Shown: piece by piece, positions 1 to 8,131 of the stretch
How positions within the stretch are numbered: the stretch's first letter is position 1
Layout of the letters: every line of letters starts with the position of its first letter
Assembly (NCBI GenBank): GCA_900469965.1
Contig: UBZP01000006.1
Location: 62,001 to 126,000 of the forward strand
Direction: 5' to 3'
Source: Hyphomicrobiales bacterium
GTDB taxonomy: Bacteria > Pseudomonadota > Alphaproteobacteria > Rhizobiales > Rhizobiaceae
Length of the DNA stretch: 64,000 nt
The notes under the pieces: generated by a model
Databases searched by the model: none
What the model saw: the letters and a program-made list of their open reading frames with translations, nothing else
What the model was told of the DNA's origin: nothing
Translations under genes and position numbers: made by a program

Positions 1-1004
1 CGCGGATCGGCGGGGATCTCGCCGTCTTCCGGGACGACGATCGCGATCGGCCGGCCGGCGAATTCGGCGCGGACGATCTTCTGCCGGCCGATGTCCTCGA
101 CCTTGTTGACGCGGACATGCATGCCCTCGCGGCCGAGGCGGATGAACTCAGGTCGGATGCCGAGCTCGGTCTTGGCGCCGGCGGCGACCTTCGGGCTGTA
201 GTCCAGCGCGATCGTGTCCGTGCCGAGCGACACCCGGCTGCCGTCGATCTGCGCCGGCAGCAGGTTCATGCCCGGGGAGCCGATGAAGTAGCCGACGAAG
301 GTGTGGCTCGGCCGCTCGAACAGCTCTGCCGGCGTGCCGATCTGGACGATCTGGCCGTCATACATGACGACGACCTTGTCGGCGAAGGTCAGCGCCTCGG
401 TCTGGTCGTGGGTGACGTAGACCATGGTGAAGCCGAACTGGCGGTGCAGCTTCTTCAGCTGCGAGCGCAGGATCCACTTCATGTGCGGATCGATGACCGT
501 CAGGGGCTCGTCGAAGAGGATGGCGTTGACGTCGTTGCGCACCAGGCCGCGACCGAGCGAGATCTTCTGCTTCTGGTCGGCGGTCAGCCCGCGCGCCGTC
601 TTTTTCGCCCAGCCGGAAAGACCGATCATTTCGATGATCTCGGTGACGCGCCGGTCGACCTCCGGTTCAGGGACGCGCCGGTTGCGTAAGGGGAAGGCCA
701 GGTTGTCGTAGACGGTCATCGTGTCGTAGATCACCGGGAACTGGAACACTTGGGCGATGTTGCGCTGCTGGGTCGACAGCCGGGTCACGTCCCTGCCGTC
801 GAACAGGATCTTGCCCTCGGAGGGCTGCAGCAGGCCGGAGATGATGTTCAGCAGCGTGGTCTTGCCGCAGCCGGAGGGGCCGAGCAGCGCATAGGCGCCG
901 CCATCGTTCCATTCGTGATGGACCTCCTTCAGGGCGTAGTCGGCTTCCGACTTCGGCTTCTCGCCGTAGGCGTGGCGGATATGTTCGAGATTGATGCGTG
1001 CCAT
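1..1004 (-). CDS. glpT: Glycerol ABC transporter ATP-binding protein GlpT (partial, runs off left edge)
   Basis: This is one of two ATPase subunits of the rhizobial glycerol importer; about 334 residues are visible and the C-terminus lies outside the window. Walker A is GPSGCGKTT (residues 42-50), Walker B AILFDEP (161-167) and the H-loop histidine is in YVTHD (H199). The ABC signature is degenerate: LTADQ at 140-144 where LSGGQ is usual. A C-terminal TOBE-like region follows. The start at 1004 is chosen because a GAGGAGAAA ribosome site precedes it and glpS ends only 10 nt upstream. It is the fourth gene of a glpR-D-S-T operon whose permease and binding-protein genes should lie beyond the edge. 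Family and role are firm; the GlpT name rests on gene order. Confidence 0.88.
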   Translation of the reverse strand, partial: MARINLEHIRHAYGEKPKSEADYALKEVHHEWNDGGAYALLGPSGCGKTTLLNIISGLLQPSEGKILFDGRDVTRLSTQQRNIAQVFQFPVIYDTMTVYDNLAFPLRNRRVPEPEVDRRVTEIIEMIGLSGWAKKTARGLTADQKQKISLGRGLVRNDVNAILFDEPLTVIDPHMKWILRSQLKKLHRQFGFTMVYVTHDQTEALTFADKVVVMYDGQIVQIGTPAELFERPSHTFVGYFIGSPGMNLLPAQIDGSRVSLGTDTIALDYSPKVAAGAKTELGIRPEFIRLGREGMHVRVNKVEDIGRQKIVRAEFAGRPIAIVVPEDGEIPADP

Positions 1005-1014
1005 GGCTTTCTCC

Positions 1015-2091
1015 TCAGGCCGCCGCCGGGCCGGCGATCGCCCTGCCGTCCGGTGCGAACGCCATCAGGTGGCGCGTGTCGACATAGACGGTGATCGCGG
1101 CGTCCGGCTCGATGTCGTGGATGCCGGGCGCGAGCATGACCCAGCGCGTATCGGCGAACTCGACATGGACGAAGCTTTCGGATCCGGCGATCTCCGAGAT
1201 CGCCGTGCGGACCGTCACCGGGGCGGCGGACGCCGATTGCGGGCTCAGCGCCAGGTGATGCGGCTGGAACGCAACCGTGCAGGGGCCGTCCGGAATGCCG
1301 TGCAGATGGGCCGGGACCGACAGGACGCGCTCGCCTTCCAGCACGAAGTGCCCGTTCGCCTTGGTCAGCGCGAAGGTGTTCAGCGGCGGATCGGCGAAGG
1401 TCTCCGCCGTGATCAGGTCGACGGGGCGGCGATAGACGTCGATGGTGGGGGCGAACTGGGTGATGCGCCCCTCCGACAGCGTCGCGGTATTGCCGCCGAG
1501 CAACAGCGCCTCGGACGGCTCGGTCGTCGCGTAGACGAAGATCGCGCCGGAGGCGGCGAAGATCTTCGGCAGTTCCTCGCGCAACTCCTCGCGCAGCTTG
1601 TAGTCGAGGTTCGCCAGCGGCTCGTCGAGGAGGACGAGGCTGGCATTCTTGACGATGGCGCGCGCCAGTGCCGTGCGCTGCTGCTGGCCGCCGGACAGGT
1701 TCAGCGGCGTGCGGTCGAGATAGGGCGTGAGCTTGAGGAGGTCGGCGGCCTTGCGCACCTCGCGGTCGATCGTCGCCTGGTCGGCGCCCTTGATGCGCAT
1801 CGGCGAGGCGATGTTCTCGTAGACCGTCATCGCCGGATAGTTGATGAACTGCTGGTAGACCATGGCGACGCTGCGGTCCTGCACGCGCAGGCCGGTGACG
1901 TCCTTGCCGTCGAACCAGACCGAGCCGAAGGTCGGCTTGTCGAGGCCGGCCATCAGCCGCATCAGCGAGGTCTTGCCGGATAGCGTCGGGCCGAGCAGCA
2001 CGTTCAGCGACCCGCGCTCGAGCACGAGGTTGGTCGGGTGGATATGCGTCTCCCCTCCCACAACCTTCGCGGTGTCTTTCAGTTCAAGCAT
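1015..2091 (-). CDS. glpS: Glycerol ABC transporter ATP-binding protein GlpS
   Basis: This 358-aa MalK-type ATPase would pair with GlpT to drive glycerol import across the inner membrane. Walker A is GPTLSGKT (34-41), which is unusual after the first proline; the signature LSGGQ is intact (132-136) and Walker B is LVLLDEP (152-158). At the H-loop the usual histidine is replaced: the stretch reads VYATTEP, with Thr190 in the histidine position. A TOBE-like regulatory region makes up the C-terminal third. GGAG lies 6 nt before the ATG. It follows glpD by 39 nt and precedes glpT by 10 nt, so co-transcription is expected. Confidence 0.9.
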   Translation of the reverse strand: MLELKDTAKVVGGETHIHPTNLVLERGSLNVLLGPTLSGKTSLMRLMAGLDKPTFGSVWFDGKDVTGLRVQDRSVAMVYQQFINYPAMTVYENIASPMRIKGADQATIDREVRKAADLLKLTPYLDRTPLNLSGGQQQRTALARAIVKNASLVLLDEPLANLDYKLREELREELPKIFAASGAIFVYATTEPSEALLLGGNTATLSEGRITQFAPTIDVYRRPVDLITAETFADPPLNTFALTKANGHFVLEGERVLSVPAHLHGIPDGPCTVAFQPHHLALSPQSASAAPVTVRTAISEIAGSESFVHVEFADTRWVMLAPGIHDIEPDAAITVYVDTRHLMAFAPDGRAIAGPAAA

Positions 2092-2130
2092 TCATGTCTC
2101 CAATGCTCCTCCCAGCCATTGGAAGCCCCG

Positions 2131-3648
2131 TCAGTTCGGGGGTCGCAACGCCTTCGTCATGTAGTCTTCAAGTGCGTCCGCCTCGGCGGCCGTCAGGTGC
2201 AGCCCGCGCTTGGTGCGGCGCCACAGCACGTCCTCGGCATGGTGTGCCCATTCCTCCGCCATCAGCCAGCGGACCTCGACTTCGTAGAGATCGCTGCCGA
2301 AATGGCGGCCCATGTCTTCGATCGTCCTCGCCTGGCCCAGAAGCTGCGATGCCCGCGTGCCGTAGAGACGGACCAGCCGGCGTGCGTGGGCGGGCGCGAG
2401 AAAGGGATAGCGCTTCGCCAGCCGGGCGACCTCCGCGTCGAATTCGCCGACGCCGAAGTCGCCGCCCGGCAGGCGCGATCCGGCCGTCCACTTGCGCCCC
2501 TTTTCGCCGATCGCTTCGCCGATCTTCTCCAGCGCCGATTCCGCCAGCCGGCGGTATGTCGTGAGCTTGCCGCCGAAGACGTTGAGCAACGGCGCCTGGT
2601 GGCTGTTGCCGTCCGTCTTCAGGACATAGTCGCGGGTCGCTTCCTGCGCCTTGCTGGCGCCGTCGTCGAACAGCGGGCGGACGCCGGAATAGGTCCAGAC
2701 GATGTCGTCGCGTTTGACCGGCTCGACGAAATACTCGCTCGCCGAGCGGCAGAGATAGTCGATTTCCTCGTCGCTGATCCTAGCATCGCGCGGATCGCCC
2801 TCATAGTCGCGGTCCGTCGTGCCGATCAGGGTGAAATCGTCCTGATAGGGAATGGCGAAGATGATGCGGCCGTCGGGGTTCTGGAAGAAATAGGCGCGCG
2901 GGTCGGAGAACTTCTTGCGCACGACGATGTGGCTGCCCTGCACGAGGCGGACATTGTGCACGTCGTTCTGGCCGAAGGCGCCGGCAAGCACCTTGTCGAC
3001 CCAGGGGCCGCTGGCATTGACCAGCATGCGCGCCTTGACGACGTCGCGCTTGCCGGAGGCGACGTTCTCGGTCTCGACGTCCCAATGGGCGTTCTCGCGG
3101 CGGGCGGAGACGACGCGGGTGCCGACGCGGATGTCGGCGCCGCGGTCGGCCGCGTCGCGCGCGTTGAGCACGACGAGGCGGGCATCGTCGACCCAGCCGT
3201 CGGAATATTCGAAGGCCTTGTCGAACAGTTTCTTCAGCGGCTTGCCGGACGGGTCGCTGCGCATGTCGAGGGTGCGCGTCGCCGGCAGAAGCTTGCGGCC
3301 GCCGATGTGGTCATAGAGGAAGAGGCCGAGGCGGATCAGCCAGGCGGGGCGGATGCCGGCCTTGTGGAAGGGCAGTACGAAGCGCATCGGCCAGATCACG
3401 TGCGGCGCCATGGCCCACAGGATCTCGCGCTCCATCAGCGCCTCGCGCACCAGCCGGAACTCATAGTGCTCGAGGTAGCGCAGGCCGCCGTGAATGAGCT
3501 TGGTGGAGGCGGACGAGGTGCCGGAGGCGAAGTCCTTCATCTCGGCCAGGACGACGGAATAGCCGCGGCCGGCCGCGTCACGGGCGATGCCGCATCCGTT
3601 GATGCCGCCGCCGATTACGAAAATGTCCCTGACCGCGTCGTCCGTCAC
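2131..3648 (-). CDS. glpD: Glycerol-3-phosphate dehydrogenase (FAD-dependent)
   Basis: GlpD oxidises glycerol 3-phosphate to dihydroxyacetone phosphate at the inner membrane and passes electrons to the quinone pool. The N-terminus carries the FAD Rossmann motif GGGINGCG, followed by the family stretches SSASTKLIHGG and LRYLEHYEF; the DAO fold fills the middle and a C-terminal GlpD domain closes the protein. I place the start at the GTG at 3648 (505 aa) because AAGGGG lies 5 nt upstream and the fold begins at once. An in-frame ATG at 3687 would add 13 residues. It lies between glpR and glpS, as expected for glycerol catabolism feeding from the adjacent importer. Confidence 0.93.
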   Translation of the reverse strand: MTDDAVRDIFVIGGGINGCGIARDAAGRGYSVVLAEMKDFASGTSSASTKLIHGGLRYLEHYEFRLVREALMEREILWAMAPHVIWPMRFVLPFHKAGIRPAWLIRLGLFLYDHIGGRKLLPATRTLDMRSDPSGKPLKKLFDKAFEYSDGWVDDARLVVLNARDAADRGADIRVGTRVVSARRENAHWDVETENVASGKRDVVKARMLVNASGPWVDKVLAGAFGQNDVHNVRLVQGSHIVVRKKFSDPRAYFFQNPDGRIIFAIPYQDDFTLIGTTDRDYEGDPRDARISDEEIDYLCRSASEYFVEPVKRDDIVWTYSGVRPLFDDGASKAQEATRDYVLKTDGNSHQAPLLNVFGGKLTTYRRLAESALEKIGEAIGEKGRKWTAGSRLPGGDFGVGEFDAEVARLAKRYPFLAPAHARRLVRLYGTRASQLLGQARTIEDMGRHFGSDLYEVEVRWLMAEEWAHHAEDVLWRRTKRGLHLTAAEADALEDYMTKALRPPN

Positions 3649-3707
3649 GTTTTCCCCTTCGATTTCGCAGCGCACAATTTTGCGCAATTGCGAAAGCTCG
3701 GAAAGTT

Positions 3708-3737
3708 AAAACGAAAATTTTCCGAATGTCAAACGAA
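3708..3737 (-). promoter_or_regulatory. Candidate GlpR operator upstream of glpD
   Basis: The glpR-glpD gap holds AAAACGAAA at 3708-3716 and a second AAACGAA at 3731-3737, about 22 nt (two helical turns) apart. The same core flanks the glpR promoter region. DeoR-type repressors commonly bind such repeats, so glpD is likely under GlpR control even though it follows glpR on the same strand. This is inference from motif recurrence only. Confidence 0.45.
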
Positions 3738-3754
3738 TGTGGAGGGAAAGTCGA

Positions 3755-4522
3755 TCAGCCGCCGGAGGTTTCCACCAGGCGCACGTCCTGGTCGAGGCAG
3801 ATGGCGCGGATATTGTCGAGGGGACAGCGGTCGGTGATGAAGGTGTGGACCTGGGAGAGGTGGCCGATGCGCACCGGCGCGGTCCGCTCGAACTTGGTGG
3901 AATCGGAAACCAGGATCACGTGGCGGGCATTGGCGATGATCGCCTGGGCGACCTTCACTTCGCGGTAGTCGAAGTCCAGAAGCGCGCCGTCATGGTCGAT
4001 CGCCGAGACGCCGATCACGGCATAGTCGACCTTGAACTGGCGGATGAAATCGACGGCGGCCTCGCCGACGATGCCCCCGTCCGTGCCGCGGACCACGCCG
4101 CCGGTGATCACCACCTCGATCGACGGGAAGCCGCGCAACCTGTTGGCAACATTGATGTTGTTGGTGATGACCATCAGTTCTTTGTGGTCGAGCAGCGCTT
4201 CGCCGACGGCCTCGGTGGTCGTGCCGATATTGATGAAGAGCGAGGAATTGTGCGGGATCATGGCGGCGGCGGCCTGGCCGATCGCCTGCTTTTCCGCCGC
4301 CGCGATCGACCGGCGCGCCTCGTACTTGACGTTTTCGTTGCCGCTCGGAAAGAGCGCGCCGCCATGGATGCGCGTCAGCGCCTTGTTGTCGCAGAGATCG
4401 TTGAGGTCCTTGCGGATCGTCTGCGGGGTGACCGAGAACCGCGTCGCCAGATCCTCGACGAGCACGCGGCCCTCCGTCTTGGCAAGCTCCAGGATCTCCG
4501 CTTGCCGGCCTGTCAGAAACAT
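3755..4522 (-). CDS. glpR: DeoR-family transcriptional regulator, probable glycerol repressor
   Basis: A 255-aa DeoR/GlpR regulator. Residues 5-60 form the winged helix (TGRQAEILELAK, then the SVTPQTIRKDLNDL recognition segment). The rest is the sugar-phosphate-sensing domain with the family stretch GTTTEAV and a late SDSTKF motif. Glycerol 3-phosphate is the usual inducer of GlpR. The start at 4522 has GGGGAGGAA just upstream and begins at the fold; an upstream in-frame ATG at 4615 lacks a comparable ribosome site and would extend into the operator region. It is first in the glpR-D-S-T operon and divergent from an SDR gene. Confidence 0.9.
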   Translation of the reverse strand: MFLTGRQAEILELAKTEGRVLVEDLATRFSVTPQTIRKDLNDLCDNKALTRIHGGALFPSGNENVKYEARRSIAAAEKQAIGQAAAAMIPHNSSLFINIGTTTEAVGEALLDHKELMVITNNINVANRLRGFPSIEVVITGGVVRGTDGGIVGEAAVDFIRQFKVDYAVIGVSAIDHDGALLDFDYREVKVAQAIIANARHVILVSDSTKFERTAPVRIGHLSQVHTFITDRCPLDNIRAICLDQDVRLVETSGG

Positions 4523-4538
4523 CGGTTCCTCCCCGCAC

Positions 4539-4571
4539 TTTCGTTTTGGTTCATCATATGCAAAAACGAAA
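4539..4571. promoter_or_regulatory. Inverted repeat in glpR/SDR divergent promoter, candidate GlpR operator
   Basis: TTTCGTTTT at 4539-4547 and AAAACGAAA at 4563-4571 form a perfect 9-bp inverted repeat with a 15-bp spacer, 17 nt upstream of the glpR start. The same AAAACGAAA core occurs before glpD. The position suits autoregulation and possible joint control of the divergent SDR gene. Inference from position and recurrence. Confidence 0.5.
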
Positions 4572-4662
4572 GCATCGCAATTCTCCTTCCGCGGTCTGTT
4601 GGTGGGCGCGGGCATTTTTGTGATATTTCGTGTTGGCTGCGTATCAATTGGGGGAGATCGCC

Positions 4663-5433
4663 ATGTTCCATCCGGCCTTGTTCAAGGGCGCCAATGTCGT
4701 CGTCACCGGCGCCGGCCGCGGGATCGGCCTGGAGGTCGCACGGCAGTTCCTGGATTGCGGGGCGCACGTGCTCCTGCATGGCGGCCGCACGCCGCTCGAT
4801 CCCCTGCCGGACTTCCTGGAGGAAGCGATCGAGGAGGCCCGCGCCCACGTCGTTTACGCCGATTTCCTCGCGCCGGAAGGCGTCGCCGCGGTGGTCCGCC
4901 ACGCCGACAGCGTGTTCGAGGCCGTGCACGTTCTGGTCAACAATGCCGGCACGATGGTCGGCCGGTTTCCGGCCGGGTCGCTGACGGACGAGCAGTACGA
5001 GACCGTCGTGCGCCTCAACCAGACCTCGGTGATGGAGGTGACGCGCGGGCTGCTGCCGGCGTTGCGGCGGGCCGGAACGGCTGCGATCGTCAACACCGTG
5101 TCGATCTCGGCGCTGACGGGCGGCAGCCCCGGCTCGGCGATCTATTCGGCGACCAAGGCGTTCGTGTCGACCTATTCCAAGGCGCTGGCGCGCGAACTGG
5201 CGCCCGAGGGCATCCGCGTCAACTGCGTCTCCCCCGGAACAATCACCACCGATTTCCACGAGCGCTACTCGACGCCGGAGAAGCTGGAGGCGACGCGCAA
5301 GTCGATCCCGCTGCAGCGGCTCGGCACCGCGCAGGATTGCGCCCCCGCCTATCTGTTCCTCGCCTCCAATGCGCTGTCGGGCTACGTTACCGGCCAGGTG
5401 CTGGAAGTGAACGGCGGTCAGCTCATCTGCTGA
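4663..5433 (+). CDS. Short-chain dehydrogenase/reductase (SDR)
   Basis: A 256-aa classical SDR oxidoreductase using NAD(P)H. The cofactor motif TGAGRGIG is at residues 15-22, NNAG lies near residue 88, and the catalytic Tyr161 and Lys165 form YSATK. The C-terminal NGG motif and the length are normal for FabG-like enzymes. The start at 4663 has GGGGGAG 7 nt upstream; 11 more codons are open upstream without a better site. It is divergent from glpR with a shared operator-like repeat, so a role in polyol or glycerol metabolism is possible, but the substrate cannot be read from sequence. Confidence 0.85.
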   Translation: MFHPALFKGANVVVTGAGRGIGLEVARQFLDCGAHVLLHGGRTPLDPLPDFLEEAIEEARAHVVYADFLAPEGVAAVVRHADSVFEAVHVLVNNAGTMVGRFPAGSLTDEQYETVVRLNQTSVMEVTRGLLPALRRAGTAAIVNTVSISALTGGSPGSAIYSATKAFVSTYSKALARELAPEGIRVNCVSPGTITTDFHERYSTPEKLEATRKSIPLQRLGTAQDCAPAYLFLASNALSGYVTGQVLEVNGGQLIC

Positions 5434-5501
5434 ACGGCTGATGCGGATCGGCAACGCTGCGGCGGAAATGTGGCTGCCGGCCCGGGCCTCCACCGTTGTG
5501 C

Positions 5502-5520
5502 CTTGTTTTTGACGAACAAG
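5502..5520. promoter_or_regulatory. Inverted repeat upstream of arsR-family gene
   Basis: CTTGTT (5502-5507) and AACAAG (5515-5520) form a perfect inverted repeat with a 7-bp spacer, about 58 bp before the regulator start. ArsR-family proteins are dimers that often bind such sites in their own promoters, so this is a candidate autoregulatory operator. No further evidence. Confidence 0.35.
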
Positions 5521-5577
5521 AACACTCTGCGATTCGGTTTGATCCGATCGGGGCTGCATCTGGCGTCGGGAGTTTAA

Positions 5578-5934
5578 ATGAGGCAGTTCAGCGAGCCGGG
5601 TGCGGAGCCAGGCGCAAGTTTCGACCTGTTCGTCAATCAGGCCAGGAAGGCGAGCCGCTTCCTGAAGGCGCTGTCGCACGAGACGCGGCTTCTGATCCTC
5701 TGCCTGCTGACCGACGGCGAGAAGACGGTTGGCGAGATCGAGGAGATCCTCGACCTGCCGCAGGCGGTGGTGTCGCAGCAGCTGGCGCGCCTGCGCCAGG
5801 ACCAGCTCGTCGTCACGCGCCGCGATGGCCGGCAGGTCTACTACCGGCTCGCCAACGAGCAGGTCATCGCGGTCATGGGGACGCTCTACGACGTCTTCTG
5901 CCGGCCGCTGATGGCGCGCGAGCAGGGTGTGTGA
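5578..5934 (+). CDS. ArsR-family winged-helix transcriptional regulator
   Basis: A 118-aa single-domain regulator. Residues about 25-100 form the winged helix: LKALSHETRLLIL leads into the recognition helix around AVVSQQLARL and a wing with RRDGRQVYYRL. It lacks the metal-binding ELCVCDL cysteine signature of arsenic sensors, so it is probably a metal-independent or redox/persulfide-type member; the single Cys in LCLLTDG is not diagnostic. The start follows GGGAG by 6 nt. It stands alone, convergent with the AcuI-like gene, and its target is unknown. Confidence 0.85.
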   Translation: MRQFSEPGAEPGASFDLFVNQARKASRFLKALSHETRLLILCLLTDGEKTVGEIEEILDLPQAVVSQQLARLRQDQLVVTRRDGRQVYYRLANEQVIAVMGTLYDVFCRPLMAREQGV

Positions 5935-5973
5935 GCCCCGTCGGCACGGCAGCCACGCCGCCTGTATCCAGGC

Positions 5974-6969
5974 CTATCGGCGGACATCGATGACCACGCG
6001 ACCCCGGACCTTGCCATCCAGCACGGCGGGCGCCAGCTGCGGCAGGTCGGCGAGGCCGTGCTCGCTCACCATGTCGTCCAGCTTGTCCAGCGGCAGGTCG
6101 GTGGCGATGCGGCTCCAGGCGTCGCGGCGCTCATCGCGCGGCCGCATCACCGAATCGATGCCGAGCAGGCTCACCCCGCGCAGGATGAACGGGATCACGG
6201 TGAAGGAGGGGATGGCGGCGCCGCCGGCCAGGCCGATCGCGGCGACCGCGCCGTCATACTTCACCTGCTTGAGGATCCGCATCAGCATGTCGCCGCCGAC
6301 GGAATCGATCGCGCCGGCCCAGCGTTCGGATTCCAGCGGCTTGGTCGAGGCCTCGGCAAACTCGGCGCGGTCGACGATCGTGTCGGCGCCCAGTTCGCGC
6401 AGGTAGGCTGCCGCTTCCGGCCGGCCGGTGACGGCTGCGACGCGATAGCCGAGGCGGGCGAGAATGGCGACCGCGACGGAGCCGACGCCGCCGGCCGCGC
6501 CCGTCACCAGCACCTCGCCGCGGGGCGGCGAAACGCCAGCCTTCTCCAGCGCGATGACCGCGAGCATCGCCGTCAGCCCGGCGGTGCCGATCGCCATCGC
6601 CTCGCGGGGCGTGAGCGCCTTGGGCAGCGGCACGAGCCAGTCGCCCTTGACCCTGGCGCGGGTGGCGTAGCCGCCCCACCAGGTCTCGCCCACCCGCCAG
6701 CCGGTCAGCACGACCTGGTCGCCGGGGCGGAACCTGGGATCGGCGGAGGCCTCGACCGTTCCGGCGAAATCGATGCCGGGCACGTGCGGGAAGCTGCGCA
6801 CCAGGCCGCCCTTGCCGGTGATGCACAGCCCGTCCTTGTAGTTCAGCGTGGAATATTCGACGGCGACCGTCACCTCGCCATCCGGCAGGCGGTCGTCGGC
6901 AAGCTCCTGCACCGTGGCCGAGATCGTGCCGTCTTCACCCTTCTCCACGAGGAGTGCCCTGAATGTCAT
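5974..6969 (-). CDS. acuI: AcuI/YhdH-family acrylyl-CoA reductase-like zinc-free alcohol dehydrogenase
   Basis: A 331-aa medium-chain dehydrogenase/reductase of the YhdH/AcuI group, which reduces acryloyl-CoA to propionyl-CoA with NADPH. Diagnostic stretches are NYKDGLC near residue 55, PGIDFAGTV, and the cofactor loop GAAGGVGSVA. The structural-zinc cysteine cluster of classical alcohol dehydrogenases is missing. Start 6969 is supported by GGGAGG 6 nt upstream; a longer frame to 7002 has none. It is divergent from a LysR gene. The family is clear; the substrate is inferred from the family, not from the neighbourhood. Confidence 0.8.
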   Translation of the reverse strand: MTFRALLVEKGEDGTISATVQELADDRLPDGEVTVAVEYSTLNYKDGLCITGKGGLVRSFPHVPGIDFAGTVEASADPRFRPGDQVVLTGWRVGETWWGGYATRARVKGDWLVPLPKALTPREAMAIGTAGLTAMLAVIALEKAGVSPPRGEVLVTGAAGGVGSVAVAILARLGYRVAAVTGRPEAAAYLRELGADTIVDRAEFAEASTKPLESERWAGAIDSVGGDMLMRILKQVKYDGAVAAIGLAGGAAIPSFTVIPFILRGVSLLGIDSVMRPRDERRDAWSRIATDLPLDKLDDMVSEHGLADLPQLAPAVLDGKVRGRVVIDVRR

Positions 6970-7069
6970 GCCGTGCCTCCCTTCCCGCTCTTCCTTCTTC
7001 ATCTATAGGACCTGCCCGGTTTGTCGCGCCACCGTTCTTTTGTATGAAGGGAGCGGGGAGTGGCTGCGA

Positions 7070-7963
7070 ATGATCGACAAGCTGGAATATTTCATCGCGC
7101 TGGCGCGCGAGCGGCATTTCGCCAGGGCCGCGGAGGAGCTCGGCATATCGCAACCGACGCTGTCGGCGGCGATCCGCCAGCTGGAGGAGCAGCTCGGCGT
7201 CGTGCTCGTCAATCGCGGCTCGCGCTTCCAGGGGCTCACGCCGGAAGGGCAGCGGGTGCTGGAATGGGCCCGGCGGATCGTCGGCGATGCGCGCACGATG
7301 CGCGAGGAGATGCGCGCGGCGCGCAAGGGGCTTTCCGGCCATATCCGCCTGGCCGCCATCCCGACGGCGCTCGCGATGGTGCCGCGGATCATCGCGCCCT
7401 TCCGGGAAAAGCACCCGGACGTCACCTTCTCGGTGCTGTCCGCCAATTCGCTGCAGATCCTCAGCCTTCTGGAAAACCTGGAGATCGATGCCGGGCTCAC
7501 CTATCTCGAGAACGAGCCGCTCGGCCGCGTCACCAGCGTCCCCCTGCATCTGGAGCACTATCACCTGATCACGGCGAAGCACGGTCCGCTCGCCGATCGA
7601 GAAAGCGTGACCTGGCGGGAGGTCGCCGATCTTAGTCTTTGTCTATTGACCGCGGACATGCAGAACCGGCGGATCATCAACAGCCACTTCGCCGAGGCGG
7701 GTGTCGGCGTGACGCCGACGCTCGAATCGAACTCGATGATCGTGCTTTTCTCCCACGTCCGGACGGGCCGCTGGTGCAGTATCATGCCGCGGAACGTGGC
7801 GCTTTCCTTCGGATTTCACGACGAGATCAACATCATCCCGATCGTCGACCCGGCGCCCCATCACGTCGTCGGACTGGTGGCGACCCACCGTGAGCCGTTC
7901 ACGCCGCTGGTGTCGGCGCTGCTGCACGAGGCACGTCTGCTGGCCGAGCAGGAGATGAATTGA
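7070..7963 (+). CDS. LysR-family transcriptional regulator, probable activator of the formate dehydrogenase operon
   Basis: A 297-aa LysR-type regulator. The N-terminal helix-turn-helix covers residues about 2-60 (YFIALARERHFARAAEELGIS); the remainder is the periplasmic-binding-like effector domain. It lies directly upstream of, and in the same direction as, fdsG, and a typical LysR box overlaps its stop codon. LysR genes accompany fds operons in other proteobacteria, so control of formate dehydrogenase is likely. Divergence from the acuI-like gene makes that gene a second possible target. The start is chosen where the HTH fold begins. Confidence 0.85.
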   Translation: MIDKLEYFIALARERHFARAAEELGISQPTLSAAIRQLEEQLGVVLVNRGSRFQGLTPEGQRVLEWARRIVGDARTMREEMRAARKGLSGHIRLAAIPTALAMVPRIIAPFREKHPDVTFSVLSANSLQILSLLENLEIDAGLTYLENEPLGRVTSVPLHLEHYHLITAKHGPLADRESVTWREVADLSLCLLTADMQNRRIINSHFAEAGVGVTPTLESNSMIVLFSHVRTGRWCSIMPRNVALSFGFHDEINIIPIVDPAPHHVVGLVATHREPFTPLVSALLHEARLLAEQEMN

Positions 7964-7982
7964 TAGGAATTTTCTATCAATT
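7958..7982. promoter_or_regulatory. LysR-type operator upstream of fdsG
   Basis: AATTGATAG (7958-7966) and CTATCAATT (7974-7982) form a perfect 9-bp inverted repeat with a 7-bp spacer. Its core ATAG-N7-CTAT fits the T-N11-A rule of LysR boxes. It overlaps the stop codon of the LysR gene and lies 150 bp before the fdsG start. There is no T-tract, so a terminator is less likely. Confidence 0.6.
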
Positions 7983-8131
7983 GACGGAACAGCCTTATTG
8001 ACCCCCCGTGACTTCCCTGAGAAGCTTGAAATATCAGGCATAAACGCGGGCGGGCGTGATTGCCGGGTACTGAGGATTGCGGCAGGCGTCCGCCTCGGGC
8101 GATGTGCCGGTGCCGTTCGGGAGGAATGTGC

